A stretch of DNA of 64,000 nt from Ectobius pallidus (GCA_964059195.1 CAXKWD010000006.1:6378530-6442529); one strand, 5' to 3'. Shown: positions 31,771 to 43,818, numbered from the stretch's first letter. Made by a program: numbers and translations. Notes: generated by a model from the letters alone, not told the origin.

Positions 31771-31970
31771 GCCTCTAGATACCGGTCAACCGATTTGGTC
31801 AAATATCAGTAGGCTTCTTTCCATGGACGTTATAAAAGCGTATACCAAGTTTCATTAAAATCCGATAACGCGTATTTGAGTTACCGCGCGTACAGACACA
31901 CGTACGGACGGACAGACATTTTCCCGTCCCCACACACAATCTCATAAAGTACCATACTGGCATTTAATAA
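31771..31970 (-). repeat. Family B end fragment
   Basis: One module plus the tract CAGACACACGTACGGACGG and the end CATAAAGTACCATACTGG...TTTAATAA. It cuts off the broken transposon gene on its right. Confidence 0.7.
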
Positions 31971-32557
31971 AGTAGTGTTTGATTTCCATTTAATTTTGCT
32001 GTAGCCATTAGTATGATATCCATCATATGAAGTACCATTGCTGGAGTCGCAATTTCGTCATTTAGAAGTGGAAGCAATAACGCATTGCACTTTATTTTTC
32101 TAACATCAGGTTCATTTTGGGCATGAAAAGCCGAAAACAATACTCATTCATTATGCATTCTCTCTAGGACAGAGTTAAGCAAAGGATTTTAAACTTTCCT
32201 AGGGGTGAAGGCAGGATCATGGTCAGTGTATTGTTGATTAACAGTTGGGAAAGGTGGGTCACTTGTAACTTAACCAGTGGCAGGAAGAGTAGTGTAATAT
32301 TCAGGGAGGCCATTGACAGTTTGTTTGTTCCACTGCTGGATACGAACGCTAAAATCACCAATCTCCATATTGCTTCACTGTGAGGATGCTGAATAATCGT
32401 AACACTTGAACCATGGAAAGAAGTAACGACAGTAGAAGAAGATTGATTGTGCCCGTCCCAGACACATACCATCGCTAAAGTCATTAAAAGCCCAGGCATC
32501 GCGAATGGCATCGCCAACATCCCCTTCGAAAGTGAAAATAATTTCACATCCCGACTT

Positions 32558-34247
32558 ATAGTCCCCTGTCAAATGTACAAAAAAAGGCTCCCGTGTGCTC
32601 CATGATGATGCAAGTGTGGGAGTGGTCTCAATCTCTTCGTTTGACCTTGGAGAAACATAATTTCGATGGTGCCACTCTTGAAAATGGTGCGTTTGAATGT
32701 TGGGGCAAAAAACAAAATGGCCGCCATCGCAATCACGTTTTCCTATTTATATCAGTAACCGTTGGGATTACAAAAAAAAGTCTGAAACATGAAATGTAGC
32801 TACATAGATTCTGCACAGAAAAGATTCTTACAACTTTTATGTAGGATCAACCGTTTTCTCATAAAAAGTACTTTTATATTTTTCAAAATTAAAAATGATT
32901 ATGTCTCAGTATGAGGGTTTTGCAAGCGCATATTTACATGCCTGACATTATTTACACAGCCACTGGATACTTCTAACAATAATTAATATGATAAAAAATA
33001 AAAAAATAACCCTTTTCCCTTATGTTGTGCCGTAGGAAACTGAAAGATAAAAAGTACTACTATAGTTTTAAACTTTAACGAAAATACTTTGGAAGAAATA
33101 CAATGTTTGCAGATTTATAGGCCTATAGACAGAGTGGATACACTCCTACAATTACATTTTTAATTATAATCATCATCACTTTCCCCAAAACAACACTGAC
33201 CAACATATTAGGTCTTGTGCGATGGTTGTTGTTTACACAGAAAAAATGCAAAGATGTTCCTCCAACAAGATCTGCACTGGATCTGGCATGGCTAAGGGCT
33301 CACCTTCAATGTTTTGAATGGAATCAGGACCTAAATAAGCATCCCAATAACCCACCGCCCTCAGATTTTGGATGGATAAAAGTAGGGAGTGCATATGAGT
33401 CTGTTGCTTGTACCAACACTTGTGCACCAGAGCTTATCTTGGAACTTTGTCGCTGCTCATGCTCCAAAAGGTGTTGCTCTCCTCCATGTAGGCTACATGT
33501 CAGTCAAATGGACTCCGGTGTACTGAAATGTGCACTTGCGAAGGTAATCCCAACCATTGTGACAATATGGTAGAGTGGGAGCTGGACGATGATGAAGATT
33601 TAGGTCTAAGTGAGATTTGTATTGAAAGTGACGATGATTATAATTAAAAATGTAATTATAGGAGTGTATCCACTCTGTCTATAGGCCTATAAATCTGCAA
33701 ACATTGTATTTCTTCCAAAGTATTTTCGTTAAAGGTTAAAACTATAGTGGTACTTTTTATCTTTCAGTTTCGTACGGCACAACATAAGGGAAAGGGGTTA
33801 TTTTTTAATTTATTAGTGTTTAACATATTAATTATTGTTAGAAGTATCCAGTGGCCGTGTAAATAATGTCAGGCATGTAAATATGCGCATGCAAAACTCT
33901 CATACTGAGACATAATCAATTTTAATTTTGAAAAATATAAAAGTACTTTTTATGAGAAAACTGTTGATCCTACATAAAAGTTGTAATGAACTTTTCTGTG
34001 CAAAATCTATGTAGCTACATTTCTTGTTTCGAACATTTTTTTGTAATCCCAACGGTTACTGATATAAATAGGAAAACGTGTTTGCGATGGCTGCCATTTT
34101 GTTTTTTGCCCCCACCATTCAAACGCACAATTTTCAAGAGTGGCACCATCGAAATTATGTTTCTCCAAGGTCAAACGAAGAGATTGAGACTACTCCCACA
34201 CTTGCATCATCAAGGAGCACACGGATGTACATTTGACAGGGGACTAT
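32558..34247 (+). mobile_element. Element with two ~625-bp inverted arms
   Basis: Left arm 32558-33183 and right arm 33624-34247 are inverted copies at roughly 90% identity, from GTCCCCTGTCAAATGTAC at the outer ends to GAAAGTGAYGATGATTATAA at the inner ends. TA dinucleotides flank GTCCCC...GGGGAC on both sides. The 440-bp centre holds a coding fragment on the plus strand. The whole lies inside the minus-strand gene remnant. Transcripts would fold into a long double-stranded RNA. Confidence 0.75.
33217..33645 (+). pseudogene. Cysteine-rich (CXC-like) C-terminal fragment between the inverted arms
   Basis: Reads FGWIKVGSAYESVACTNTCA, ELILELCRCSCSKRCCSPPC, then a one-base shift near 33525-33530 and CTCEGNPNHCDNMVEWELDD to a stop at about 33645. 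Spaced cysteines after a W-x-x-x-G-S region are typical of the C-terminus of the same repeated protein family as the interrupted minus-strand gene, here in opposite orientation. The last seven codons lie inside the right arm. Confidence 0.6.
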
Positions 34248-34900
34248 TATCTGCTTTCAGACCAGGTATAAATGATAATAGTTGTTCCTTGGTATTCTTT
34301 TTGTGAGTTTGTATTCCCATTTCCATCATGCGCTGAGACACTAATTTTGTAAGATGAGAAAGTTTGAACACTGGAGAAGTACTGCTAGATGAGTACGAAA
34401 CCTGCATGTATTGAACCAGTTCCGAAAGAACTGTACCATAAACAACTTCTTCAGGATTATGGTAATCTTCTCTTCGAGAACGTTCAGCAGCTTTCACAAG
34501 TGTTAGAAAGCGAGTATGGCATAGTTCGTGAAATTTGGCTTCTAATGCTACCATATCTGTTGACGATAACTTCTTCAACAGCTTTTCATCCTGTAATTGT
34601 AGAGCAAGAGTATGAATTGTAGGCCCAATTCCCAGAGTGGATACAGTCACAAGCTTGTCTCTACTTTCTCCTTCATCACAAAACAGGCACACCTTTTCCA
34701 CATCTGAACAAAATCATGATGATTGTGTTAATTTTGATGTAGATGGAGTTTGGTCTGAGCAATAGGGATGTCCTTTCTGTTTCTTTCCACCAGATAATCT
34801 ATCTGCCTTTAGACTGTCATATTTGTTCTTGCAGGATTTGTGATATTTCGCTGCATGGGCAGCATGTGAAAGACAACTTCCATCGTCCAACTGATCCAAA

Positions 34901-36527
34901 TTACTTATACCACTTGGAAGCTCACCATGTTCAGCAAAAATGCAAGATTCTTCGCCATTTTTAAATAAACTTCATACTTCGGAATGATCAAGCGCTCTTT
35001 TGATTGCTTCTGGCATAACAAACGCAGTGCCCATACAAACGGAGCAACCACTACATTTTTTGAAGTTTCCCCCCAAATTTAAATTTTGAGGGGCTACGAT
35101 TTTAAAAAGTACCCCTAAAAATCTGGAATTTACTTACCTATACATAAAAAATTACATCTGCTACTTAATCAGTTATAAAGCCCCTCTATTACTTTTCGGA
35201 ACCCATATAAATTAAATTGTTGCCATAACGACTCGCAGTGCAGCTGTACATTGTTTTGGCAAATTTTCAGGAACTGTTTGTGATAAAATATAAGTCATAT
35301 ATACCGTTCAAACGGAAATTGTCTGACAAACAATAAAGTACAGAACACATTTTCATCTACATGTAACGGATTCCATGTTATTTAGCAAAATTTTCGAAAA
35401 AATCAAAAACAAAAATTTTAATTCAGGTACAAATAGTTCTGGTATTATGAACCGAAACAATAATTTCAGATATACCGTTGGAAAGCACGTTTTCTCCCGA
35501 TTAATAATCACTAACAATATAGGTAATATCAAAATACAAACCCCAGTAATATAGGGAAATGTAGAAGCGTGCCACAAAACTTTGGCGGCCATATTGATTA
35601 CGTCATGAAAACCGCTAGAGGGCCAGGAAAATTTGTATCCCGGGCTTTTTAGACTTGGCTACCCACGTACTATCTAAATCCAAAGTGGCGCACTGGTTGC
35701 CGGATGTGAAATGTTTTGGTATAGTTTTCAGCTAACTCACCCCACTACTCGTCTCCAAGAGGATGTGGGATAAGCAAGAAAACTGCTGCTTGCCATCCTC
35801 ATTTTGAATTGAACAGACTACCCATGCAACGGAGATCCACGGCCGACTTGAAGCACGCTGCGCTCTCAGGATCTCAGGGTCTCCTAGCTTTGACACCAGA
35901 TGGCGACGAGGCGGGCAGTACAAAAATACAGACATACATTTGTAGTAAAAGCCAACATTCGTGATATGGAAAATAAACTTTAAAAATACGTATTCTAAAG
36001 GAAAAATACTGGTGAAGTGCAACTTCACCTACTTCCCCTGAATAGCCGCCACTGACGTAAACTTCAACAAGGTTTAAAATAACTATCATTGACTGCATAG
36101 AGAAAATATAGTTTTGCTTTGTTGTGTGTCGTCTCCAAGTATGCCACAGGTAGAAAAAGCGCCCTGGCGGGAAGAATCATCTGTTATAAATAAGTCAGGC
36201 ATTAACGGAAAAGAAACAGAGGAAAAAACCTCGCACGACTGCAGGAACCACCGGTAAGCAACTTACTTTTTACTAAACGAAACAACTGTAAAAATGTGTC
36301 CCTAGATGCAAGGATTATAATTAGGTCCGAAGCAGTTCATATAAAAGACTACATCCTGTAATTCTCTTACCTTAAAATACATTTATTCATGATAACATAT
36401 AACTGACGGCCATCTTATGTGGGTAAATAGGTTGACCAACACGAGAAACCTTGCGGAAGGTATAATATGGCACATTTTCGAAACGCGTGAATTTGGTTTG
36501 CCCTAAAAAACTTATATCACTGTTCAT
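34901..36527. other. No recognised gene; one hAT-like end
   Basis: Mostly unique-looking sequence. AGCCGCCACTG at 36043-36053 is the inverse of CAGTGGCGGCT, a hAT-type terminus also seen at 37689, but I did not find its left partner. Short open frames are not convincing. Confidence 0.4.
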
Positions 36528-36551
36528 AACCTAACCTAACCTAACCTAACC
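36528..36551. repeat. Short interstitial (TTAGG)n
   Basis: Just under five CCTAA units, the complement of the insect telomere repeat TTAGG. Too short to mark a telomere. Confidence 0.8.
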
Positions 36552-37680
36552 AAACTGCCACTAAAATAGAATCTACCTGCCACTACTTAGAATGCAAGAA
36601 GGATAGTTGGTATCCTGCTTTGCAGTTGGCATTCTGCTTCGATCAGAACCAGGCTGGCGTGTTTTATGTGTAGTAAAAAAATGAACTGATTGAAATGGAT
36701 AAAAATACGAGGTCAAGTTGTAGAACGACTAATTTCACCCCTTAATCAATTTCTTGAACAACAGTAAGTTCATTTAATGAAGTTTCCAGTTCCAGGAAAG
36801 AAAATTGCAATGCTAAGGAGATAGTGCTCTACCCCTACTTTTGCCATATACGACCAAATTGTAACTCTGTCGAGTGGAATTCATTTTGCATTAAAAACAC
36901 TTGAAACATGAGGGAATGTTGAATGCACTCACATGCCTCAGTGTCAAAGCTACGGACACAGCACGAAGAAATGCTTATAGCCGGCGTAGCGACAAAGCGG
37001 AGGTAAGAAACGTACTCGTGTGAATCATGCTTCAAAACTTCTTTCCCACCATTTCCTGTTATTTTTATCTAATGATTGGCTTCTTTGTGTATTAATTACT
37101 TCAATCTAGAAGAAGGTAACTGAAAATTTATATATTTTATAACTGTGAAATATTACAACTTCAACAGCTGAGAAATTGAAAATAAATCAAATGAAATTCC
37201 TGTATGTACGCACTGCCTAGACTATTGTTTTAGTAAAACGTCTAAGTTTGACAGTAATTGCCAGTGCATTTACTCACGAGAATCTTGACGTCGTGCATCC
37301 TGGCAATCATAGAGAAGAACTAGGTGTGATGAAATCAGAGCTGCAATAAACTGTTGAACCTAGACAGAAAAACAAAAGAGATTATATCTAGTGTTATTGT
37401 CATCCTTGTATATCAAGGTTATACACATGAAGATAGCGATAGCAGCGTAAGTTAATCCTCACTTACATCGGGTAGTTCAGGGCTGAATCACGTTTTTGAA
37501 TGACCCAAATAAAATTGCACATTTACGTTATTGACACGAATACTGTGTGAAGTGTGATGTGTGATGCATGTGGTAATATCCGTTATTTATGGACTAAATA
37601 AATGATAGGAATGACTTCTTTTTTTTTATCTTTTTCTGGCTTAAGCTAGTTAAGGGAAGTGCTGACTGGATGATACAATG
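36552..37680. other. No recognised gene
   Basis: No long open frame, no terminal repeats and no recognisable protein blocks. Confidence 0.4.
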
Positions 37681-38261
37681 GACTTGTGCAGTGGCGGCTC
37701 GTGTATAGGCACTGTAGAAGTGCAGCATCCTTATTTCCACTTGATATTATCCATAAAATTTAATATAATGAGTCCTTTTTCATTAATTATTTCTTTATAC
37801 TTGTACAATATATAATCCGTAAGCTTAATGCCAGTAGCCATCCCCCAGTTTATTAAGAAGAGAAAAGAAAATCTTTGTATAGAACTGTGCGCTTCACAGT
37901 TCCAGTGGCGTGGTGTTTGACTCTTGTGCGCATGCCCACATAGGAAGGTACGAGGGAGAGAATGGATTTTATTTTTAAACAAATAGATCAACAGTTTATA
38001 TTAAAGTAAGTAAAAAAAAATGATTTTTAGGGTTTTATCCTGAAATCAGAAAGAAGAAGAATAGAAACATTTGAAACATGGGGCTACAAATTAGCTGGAT
38101 CGATAACATTACCAATGAAGAATAAAACTTGTGCATTTACTAAGGCACCAAAGTCTTTTAAAAATCATTATCGAAGGCACAATTCAAGGCAAGAATAGCA
38201 AACGAAGAGCAAGACTACAGTACATGGAACAAATTAAGGATGACATGAACTGTAAAATATA

Positions 38262-39219
38262 CAGGGTGGACCAAAAAGTCGCGATCAGATATTTTGTATG
38301 TCAGTTTATGCAATAATAAAATGCCATAATTGACCTAAAAACTTTTATTTATTGAAGTAGTAAGTACTAGGGGATGGAAATATGGTAAAATAAAGTTCCC
38401 TGGCCCTGTCAGCGTCATTGTTAAACGTCCAAAGTTTCGGCATGTGCACCAACGTTTTCTGCGCACTGTTGAATGCGCCGCCATGTCCTTCTGCTTGCCC
38501 GCCACAGCATTTCGGGAGTTATCGTTCTGAAGATACGGATGATCTTTCTCTTCAGTTGTTCAACAGAATCCATCCGAATCATTCCAAGATTTTCTTTTAA
38601 GTAGGACCACAGCCAGTTGTCGCACAACGAAGTTCTTGGGATCTGCATTTCTGTCGATTGCTTCCTCGTTGATTTCATCGGTGAACGCTCCAATGATTCA
38701 CTCAGACGATTACCGACATCATCGCCGCAATATTTTTTAGGTCTTCCGCTGCGTTTTGCATCCACAATACAGAGCCTTTTGAGAAAGTCTTCTTTTCCAG
38801 TTTCCGTAGTTTGGCATCAGTAGGAGCTGCTTTATTGAAACGAAGAAAGAAGTTCTGTCTGATTTCTTCGTACGTTTCGCCAGTTTGTTCTTTTTCATGA
38901 ACCCACAAACTAACAATGAGACGTTCCTCAATCGTATATTTGCTTGTATCCACCATTGCTTACAACACAAACATAACACAGCGTTGCACATCGACAACAA
39001 TCGCCTAATAAACCCGCGCGCAAGAAAACTCTGGCTTGCCACTAAAACATAACAATGTCCTTGCTCTATCGGAAAATCGACAAATTAATCCTACAAAACG
39101 TATTTGAAGGGGGTAAATATTCCTCTCAGCCTATGAATAGTTTTTAATTAGTTTTCGGTTCCGGAAAATGAGTTATTTCAATACAAACATTATCCGATCG
39201 CGACTTTTGGTCCACTCTG
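38262..39219 (-). mobile_element. mariner-type element with TA duplication, internally deleted
   Basis: CAGGGTGGACCAAAAAGTCG at the left and its near-inverse CGACTTTTGGTCCACTCTG at the right, each next to TA. Terminal repeats are about 28 bp with an A indel. At 958 bp it retains only the first and last parts of the transposase. Confidence 0.9.
38421..38956 (-). pseudogene. mariner transposase remnant (N- and C-terminal parts)
   Basis: N-terminus from 38956: YTIEERLIVSLWVHE, a helix-turn-helix region of the type annotated DUF4817, then RKLEKKTFSKGSVL. After a frameshift the second frame reads DAKRSGRPKKY. The C-terminus has WSYLKENLGMIRMDSVEQLK and ITPEMLWRASRRTWRRIQQC. The catalytic core between them is missing, so the copy is inactive. 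Confidence 0.8.
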
Positions 39220-39689
39220 TACAAAGAATTAAAAAGGAAGGCAGAAAGAACATCAGAATGGAGAATCGCTACAAACCAATCCACGGATTGAAGACTAAAC
39301 AAGAAGAAGAAAGGTTTTGTCAAGCTTCTGAATAAATCTTATTTATATATATAGGTATGTTTCCTTTTACACAATTTTAAAACAAACGCTAAAACTTTTC
39401 TGGAGCAGCATCCCCACTAATTTTAGCTACGAGCCGCCACTGGACTTGTGTTTTCTGTACCACTTTTTCTCAGTATAACTTCACAATACAGTAGTTCTAA
39501 ATCCGGGACTGGTAGTTACTTTTCGACCAGCATCAAAATATCGGGTAGTTCATACAGTAGTAAGACTATGTTAAGAATAAATTGCAGTACCGTAGGCTAT
39601 ATTAATAATTTGATATTTACATGCATCATGAACCACAGATTAATGTCTCTCTTGGACATTACATGAGAATATTATAGGAGAAAAGTTCC

Positions 39690-39780
39690 TCTGACAGTGG
39701 GATTTGAACCTAGGACCTTTGGCTTTCTGTGCTAGTACTCTACCAACTGAGCTAAGCCAGAGTTCGCTTCACAGCGCCAG
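39690..39780 (-). repeat. tRNA-derived SINE head
   Basis: Minus strand: TAGCTCAGTTGGTAGAGTAC (canonical box A) and GGTTCAAATCCCAC (box B) about 35 bp apart. The 3' continuation is non-tRNA. A true tRNA cannot be excluded, but the acceptor stem does not pair convincingly. Confidence 0.6.
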
Positions 39781-39874
39781 ATGGAACCTCTCTCCTTAAT
39801 GGTCTACCTCACTGACAGACAAGTTATGTCATATGCAGTACTGTGAGGCACACTAATTAGTATTTTTTGTGACC

Positions 39875-40318
39875 GGACTTCCACTGTTATTGTACAGTAG
39901 CATTCAAGATGGATATATATGCATCCAAGTTGATCGACGAAATAAACATCTGACTAGTTTGATAATCAAATGCCAAGAAATATGTTATGGCTAACTGTAC
40001 TGCAAATTCCAAAGACGTATATGATCAGTGTAAAACAATATGATATCAGGATAACCGATTTGCATTTGTTAAATTCTGCCTAATATATTACCATAAAATA
40101 TGCACTAAATTGGGCATTATTCCGATACTGGTCAACCGATTTGGTCCAATATCAAAAGGCTTCTTCCCATGGACATTATAAACGCGTATACCAAGTTTCA
40201 TTAAAATTCGAATAAAGCGTATTTGAGTTATCGCGCTTACAGACACACGGACGGACAGACATTTTCCCGTGTCCACACAATCTCTTAAAGTAGGCCTACC
40301 ATACTGGTACTTAATAAA
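39875..40318 (-). mobile_element. Family B element, truncated
   Basis: Shares GATAATCAAATGCCAAG...ATCAGGATAACCGATTTGC with 47000-47150 (inverted), then one module and the end CATACTGGTACTTAATAA at 40318. The other end is missing. Confidence 0.7.
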
Positions 40319-40674
40319 GTCGTTATTGGCTGACGAAGGTGCCACTGTGCCACGCTTTCCCCTATTGGCTTTATTTCCAACTTACCACTGCTAAGGGCGC
40401 AGGTTCTTCCGACCACAAGTTGTCCACATGTTAGAAATACGATCTGCCACAAAAATACGAATTCTTTATCACACAAGTGCGTCAATGCATTTATCTTCGC
40501 TCCAAGTGTTACAATAACACAAGATATCATCGGCTGCTTTGTGGTTCAATACGATTAAACATTCACTTTTCAGCCCTCCCCCCCCCCCACATCAATCTGT
40601 TGCCAGCTGTTAAGTAGCCCCCATAATATAGACATAGGTAGATCTGGAAGTTGGTATTTCTGTAAGATTTAGAT

Positions 40675-42041
40675 ACGTCGCTTAATGTAATCGCGGATAA
40701 TGTTATCAATCGGGTAATGTTATCACCAGGGCCCGGATTCTGATGACCTAAATTTTTTTGAAAAATGACCTATAAAATGACCCTAATTTTTTAAAGAAAA
40801 TGACTTAATAATTGTAAAGAATGACCTAAAAACTTATATTTTGTTTATAAAAAATTATTATTATACACAAAGTTATAGACTAATTTCTACATAATTGTAA
40901 AAACTGTGAACGCAGAAAGGATGTTGTAGGTCTAAAAACGTTGTTCCTTGTTCTTAATTGGTGCATTTGAGAAGAAAATTAAGTCAGTAGTTTTTAAAAT
41001 AGGACCTACAAAAAATGTTGCATTATACTAACCTAGTAATTTATTTAAATATTACCCTAAGAGAAAAAAAGACCACAAAAAAGTTAATATACTCAATGTA
41101 AACGTATGAAAATGACTAAATAAGGAAGGAATTACACAAAATGGCAAAATAATGACGTAAAATTGAAATAAATGTCCTAAAATATAAAATTGCATAAAAT
41201 GACAAAAAATGACCTAATAAAAATGCATTTCTATAATCCAGAGACCATGATTAGGATTTATCTACAAGTTGGCAATGTCTAACGAGCTCAATAAAAGATG
41301 ACATGTCATTAGAATCCCGGCCCTGGTTATCACTTTTATGAAGTCCTGTACGGATTAATACTAATACATTGAAAAACGCTGTTTATTGTGATCAATGATT
41401 CGGTTTATGTTATCACATTTTCCTTTTTGCGGCTTCATTTCCAAGTACTGTATGCCATTCAAAATTTCGTTTCTAAGGGTTTGGTGTTTAACTCAACTGT
41501 ATATTGTCGTACTGGGGGTAGTAATTCTGCTCCCAACTAACAGGATGACCAGTTTGAGGGGATGGCATTACCTAACTTTCTCTTTTGAGCAATAAAACAT
41601 GTTTCACCCCTCAGTTAAGCTGCAGCTTTTGATTCATGAAAATAACAGTGTTGACATGCAGTGTTGGCTAGTGTAAAATGAAAAGACTTGAACAGATAGG
41701 TGTTAGATGTTTTGCTACAGATCTGTATAGATTTCCAAAAATACTCGTAACTCGTAACTGAGAATGGAGTATTGGTTAATGGATTCCTAAAGGATAGTAA
41801 AAATAATTAAAAACTTTGTTATTGGTTGAAAAAATAATTGCTTGCAGTCTAATGAGTGGTTCAATGATTCACAGTTACGTATTTTCTCATTAATAAATAG
41901 CTTTTAATCCTGTTTTTGTAGTGTATTGTCTTATATATGAATAAATAACCTTCAATTAATTATTTTCGCTACAGTTATCAGTCGGTTAATATTATCAGAT
42001 TAGGTGCGTCCCGAAGTGATCACAATAAGCGGCGTGCACTG
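40675..42041. mobile_element. pogo/Tigger-like element interrupted by a hAT MITE
   Basis: The left side has CGCTTAATGTAATCGCGGATA, related to 31180; the outermost CAGTGAACGC is lost. The right end is GTGATCACAATAAGCGGCG followed by TGCACTG and TA. Several ATAATGTTATCA / ATTGTGATCA motifs repeat inside. There is no transposase frame. A 599-bp MITE (40727-41325) lies inside. Confidence 0.6.
40727..41325. mobile_element. hAT MITE with 8-bp target duplication GTTATCAC
   Basis: GTTATCAC at 40719-40726 is repeated at 41326-41333. Ends are CAGGGCCCGGATTCTGATGA and the inverse of CAGGGCCGGGATTCTAATGA. The interior has many AAATGACCTAAAA motifs and no coding. Confidence 0.9.
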
Positions 42042-42231
42042 TATTGTGTTTAATAAGCCTGTAATGATTTTTCTCTTCTGCGAACTCATTTTGGCCACCC
42101 CTTGCAATTCGTTGTGTAAAAAATGTTTTAGATACTATTTTGAAGGTTTGCATTAACTTTGAATGAATTTGATACCCTGCCTAGTGAGGGAGTTACCAAC
42201 CCACAATAGCCCAAGTTGTCATTGTTAGAAA

Positions 42232-42560
42232 AATTGCTCCCAGCTAATCCATCTACCCTCCTCCGTGGCGCTACATCCTTTGATGAATTAGGTCTTCCAT
42301 CCGACCGCTGATTCATCTACCATGGGCAGATGGCAGGATTGGGGGGCATGTGGTCAGCATGGTGACTACCTTGGCCGTTACTGATTAATTACTCAACCGG
42401 AGTTTCTATTTAATTATCAATCAACTCCTCAGTTTGTGTCACGAGGCTGAGTGCACCCCGTTCCAGACCTCCCTACCTCAAATAAATCCGTGGAGATATC
42501 CGGGGATGGAACCTAGATCTGTGGATCCTTAATCAGCAACGCTAACCATTAGACCTCATA
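42232..42560 (-). mobile_element. tRNA-headed SINE
   Basis: Minus strand from 42560: GAGGTCTAATGGTTAGCGTT (box A) and AGGTTCCATCCCCGG (box B-like), then a body with GGTCTGGAACGGGGTG. It closes with GTAGATGAATCAGCGGTCGG and GTAGCGCCACGG. The body matches 47572-47705, showing a dispersed family. About 330 bp. Confidence 0.7.
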
Positions 42561-42704
42561 GGCATGTCAATACGCAAAGTCATCTCTGTCATTTCGATGA
42601 GTTTCGCAATAATAGCAACCCCTTAAAATTTCACCAGGCGGATATAAACAATGCACACAAAGATGTAAATGTATAAAAAAAAAATCTTATGTGAAAGTCA
42701 CATA

Positions 42705-43818
42705 ACTTCCTCTGCCCAAATAAAAGTTAGCAGTATTCACATGTCCTTGTACAGAATCGCAAGACACAATTTTACGCTAATTATGCTGTAAATACCTTAT
42801 AGCCCCTCATTTGAATGTTGCGACTAAAAACACAAGCTATGGACAGACTAAAAAAAAAAAAAACAAGTGACTGCAAACGTTTATTGAACTTTCCGCCATT
42901 CAGAATAATTTCCGAAATTTATCGAATATTCCCCTCAGATATTTTTTTGCTGTAAGCATGGCCAACAATACATCTTTCTCACTTCACGTACTTATATAGA
43001 ATAAGAGGCCGTGAATGTCCGCTTATTGAATTGTTCACCAGGCAAGACAGAGTGGTATCTACAAACAGTGGGTAGTTTACAACCACCCTTCAGAGATTTT
43101 TTTTTTAAAAAGTTTCAAATAAAAGTTTTAGCTCTTGGTATAAGCACTCCATGTACAAAATTTAAAGGAAATCCTTAGAGTCGTTTTTGAGAAAATCGTG
43201 ATAAACAAAAATTTCTTCGTGTAAAGTCCCCTTAAAAGTAAGGGAAAGTTGTCGCCATTCTTCGTGTCACAGCCTCAGAAGGTACCTAACCCAAATACAA
43301 AATTTTGTTTTCGTACGACTTTCCGTTACATGAGGTCGTATTGAAAAGAGCGTGTATTCACAGTGGGTGGCTTATAACTACCCTTCAGAGAATTTGTTCG
43401 AAAAAATGTTTCAAATAAAAGTTTTAGCTCTCACTATAAGCTACACTTATGCGAAATTTAAAGAAAATCGTTAGAGCCGTTTTCGAGAAAATCGCGAAAA
43501 ACGAAAATTTCTTCATGTAAAGTCCCCTTAAAAATAAGAGAAAATAGTCGCCAATCTTATCCTCACATCTTCAAAAGGTACCTGACCCAAATACGAAATT
43601 TTGTTTTCATACGATTTTCCGTTTTCGAGCTAGCCTGTTCACAGATATTCCACACAGACACACAGACACACTGACACACAGACATGTTTCCAAAAATAGT
43701 ATTTTTGGATCCAGGGGCCCTTGAAACGTGTATTTATGCTAAAAACTCAACTTCGAATTTTGGGGTCGAAAACAATACTTCCTCTACCTATAGTACCTAT
43801 GGTACGGGCAGAGGAAGT
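42705..43818. mobile_element. Family C element, copy 1 (two inner modules)
   Basis: ACTTCCTCTGCCC at 42705 and the inverse GGGCAGAGGAAGT ending at 43818. Two inner modules of about 300 bp (43050 and 43365) contain AAGAAAATCGTTAGAGCCG-like and GAAATTTTGTTTTCATACGA-like blocks, followed by CAGACACACAGACACAC. Non-coding. The copy is part of a tandem pair with period 1160 bp. Confidence 0.7.

Larger units (their letters stand above)
31974..34900 (-). pseudogene. Transposon-borne protein of unknown class, split by a long-inverted-repeat element
   Basis: Read from 34900 down: an N-terminal Cys/His region (HAAKYHKSCKNKYDS, then CLFCDEGESRDKLVTV, and LEAKFHELCHTRFL), a helical stretch to SFIPGLKADN at 34250, then a break of 1.69 kb. 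At 32557 it resumes with YKSGCEIIFTFEGDVGDAIR and DGMCLGRAQSIF. Nearer 31980 is FHAQNEPDVRKIKCNALLLP followed by MVLHMMDIILMATAKLN. The order matches a large repeated protein family that I recall from arthropod and cnidarian genomes, usually unnamed. Several stops and shifts are present. It ends where the family B fragment begins. Confidence 0.55.
38025..39314 (+). pseudogene. LINE ORF2 C-terminal fragment split by a mariner
   Basis: Plus-strand blocks LKSERRRIETFETWG, HLLRHQSLLKIIIEGTIQGK, and RARLQYMEQIKDDMNCKI lie before 38262. KELKRKAERTSEWRIATNQS follows at 39222 and ends in a stop. This is the typical end of an insect LINE ORF (RHNSLLKTIIEG-type block). An AAGAAGAAG-like tail follows. 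Removing the mariner with one TA restores the frame across the junction. The N-terminal part is frameshifted near 38080. Confidence 0.8.
37689..39442. mobile_element. hAT element with 8-bp target duplication, hosting nested insertions
   Basis: CAGTGGCGGCTCGT at 37689 and its inverse ACGAGCCGCCACTG ending at 39442 are perfect 14-bp ends. GACTTGTG at 37681-37688 is duplicated at 39443-39450. No hAT transposase is evident, so this is a non-autonomous copy. Inside lies a LINE fragment, itself split by a mariner. Confidence 0.9.

Noticed and set aside
34743..34964. Plus-strand frame opposite the N-terminus of the broken transposon protein
   Set aside because: Shadow of the minus-strand coding remnant.
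36528..36551. Telomere or chromosome end
   Set aside because: Fewer than five TTAGG units within ordinary flanks; short CCTAA runs are common in insect genomes.
39690..39780. Possible true tRNA gene with canonical A and B boxes
   Set aside because: No convincing acceptor or anticodon stem and a SINE-like continuation; the same holds for the other tRNA-like heads.
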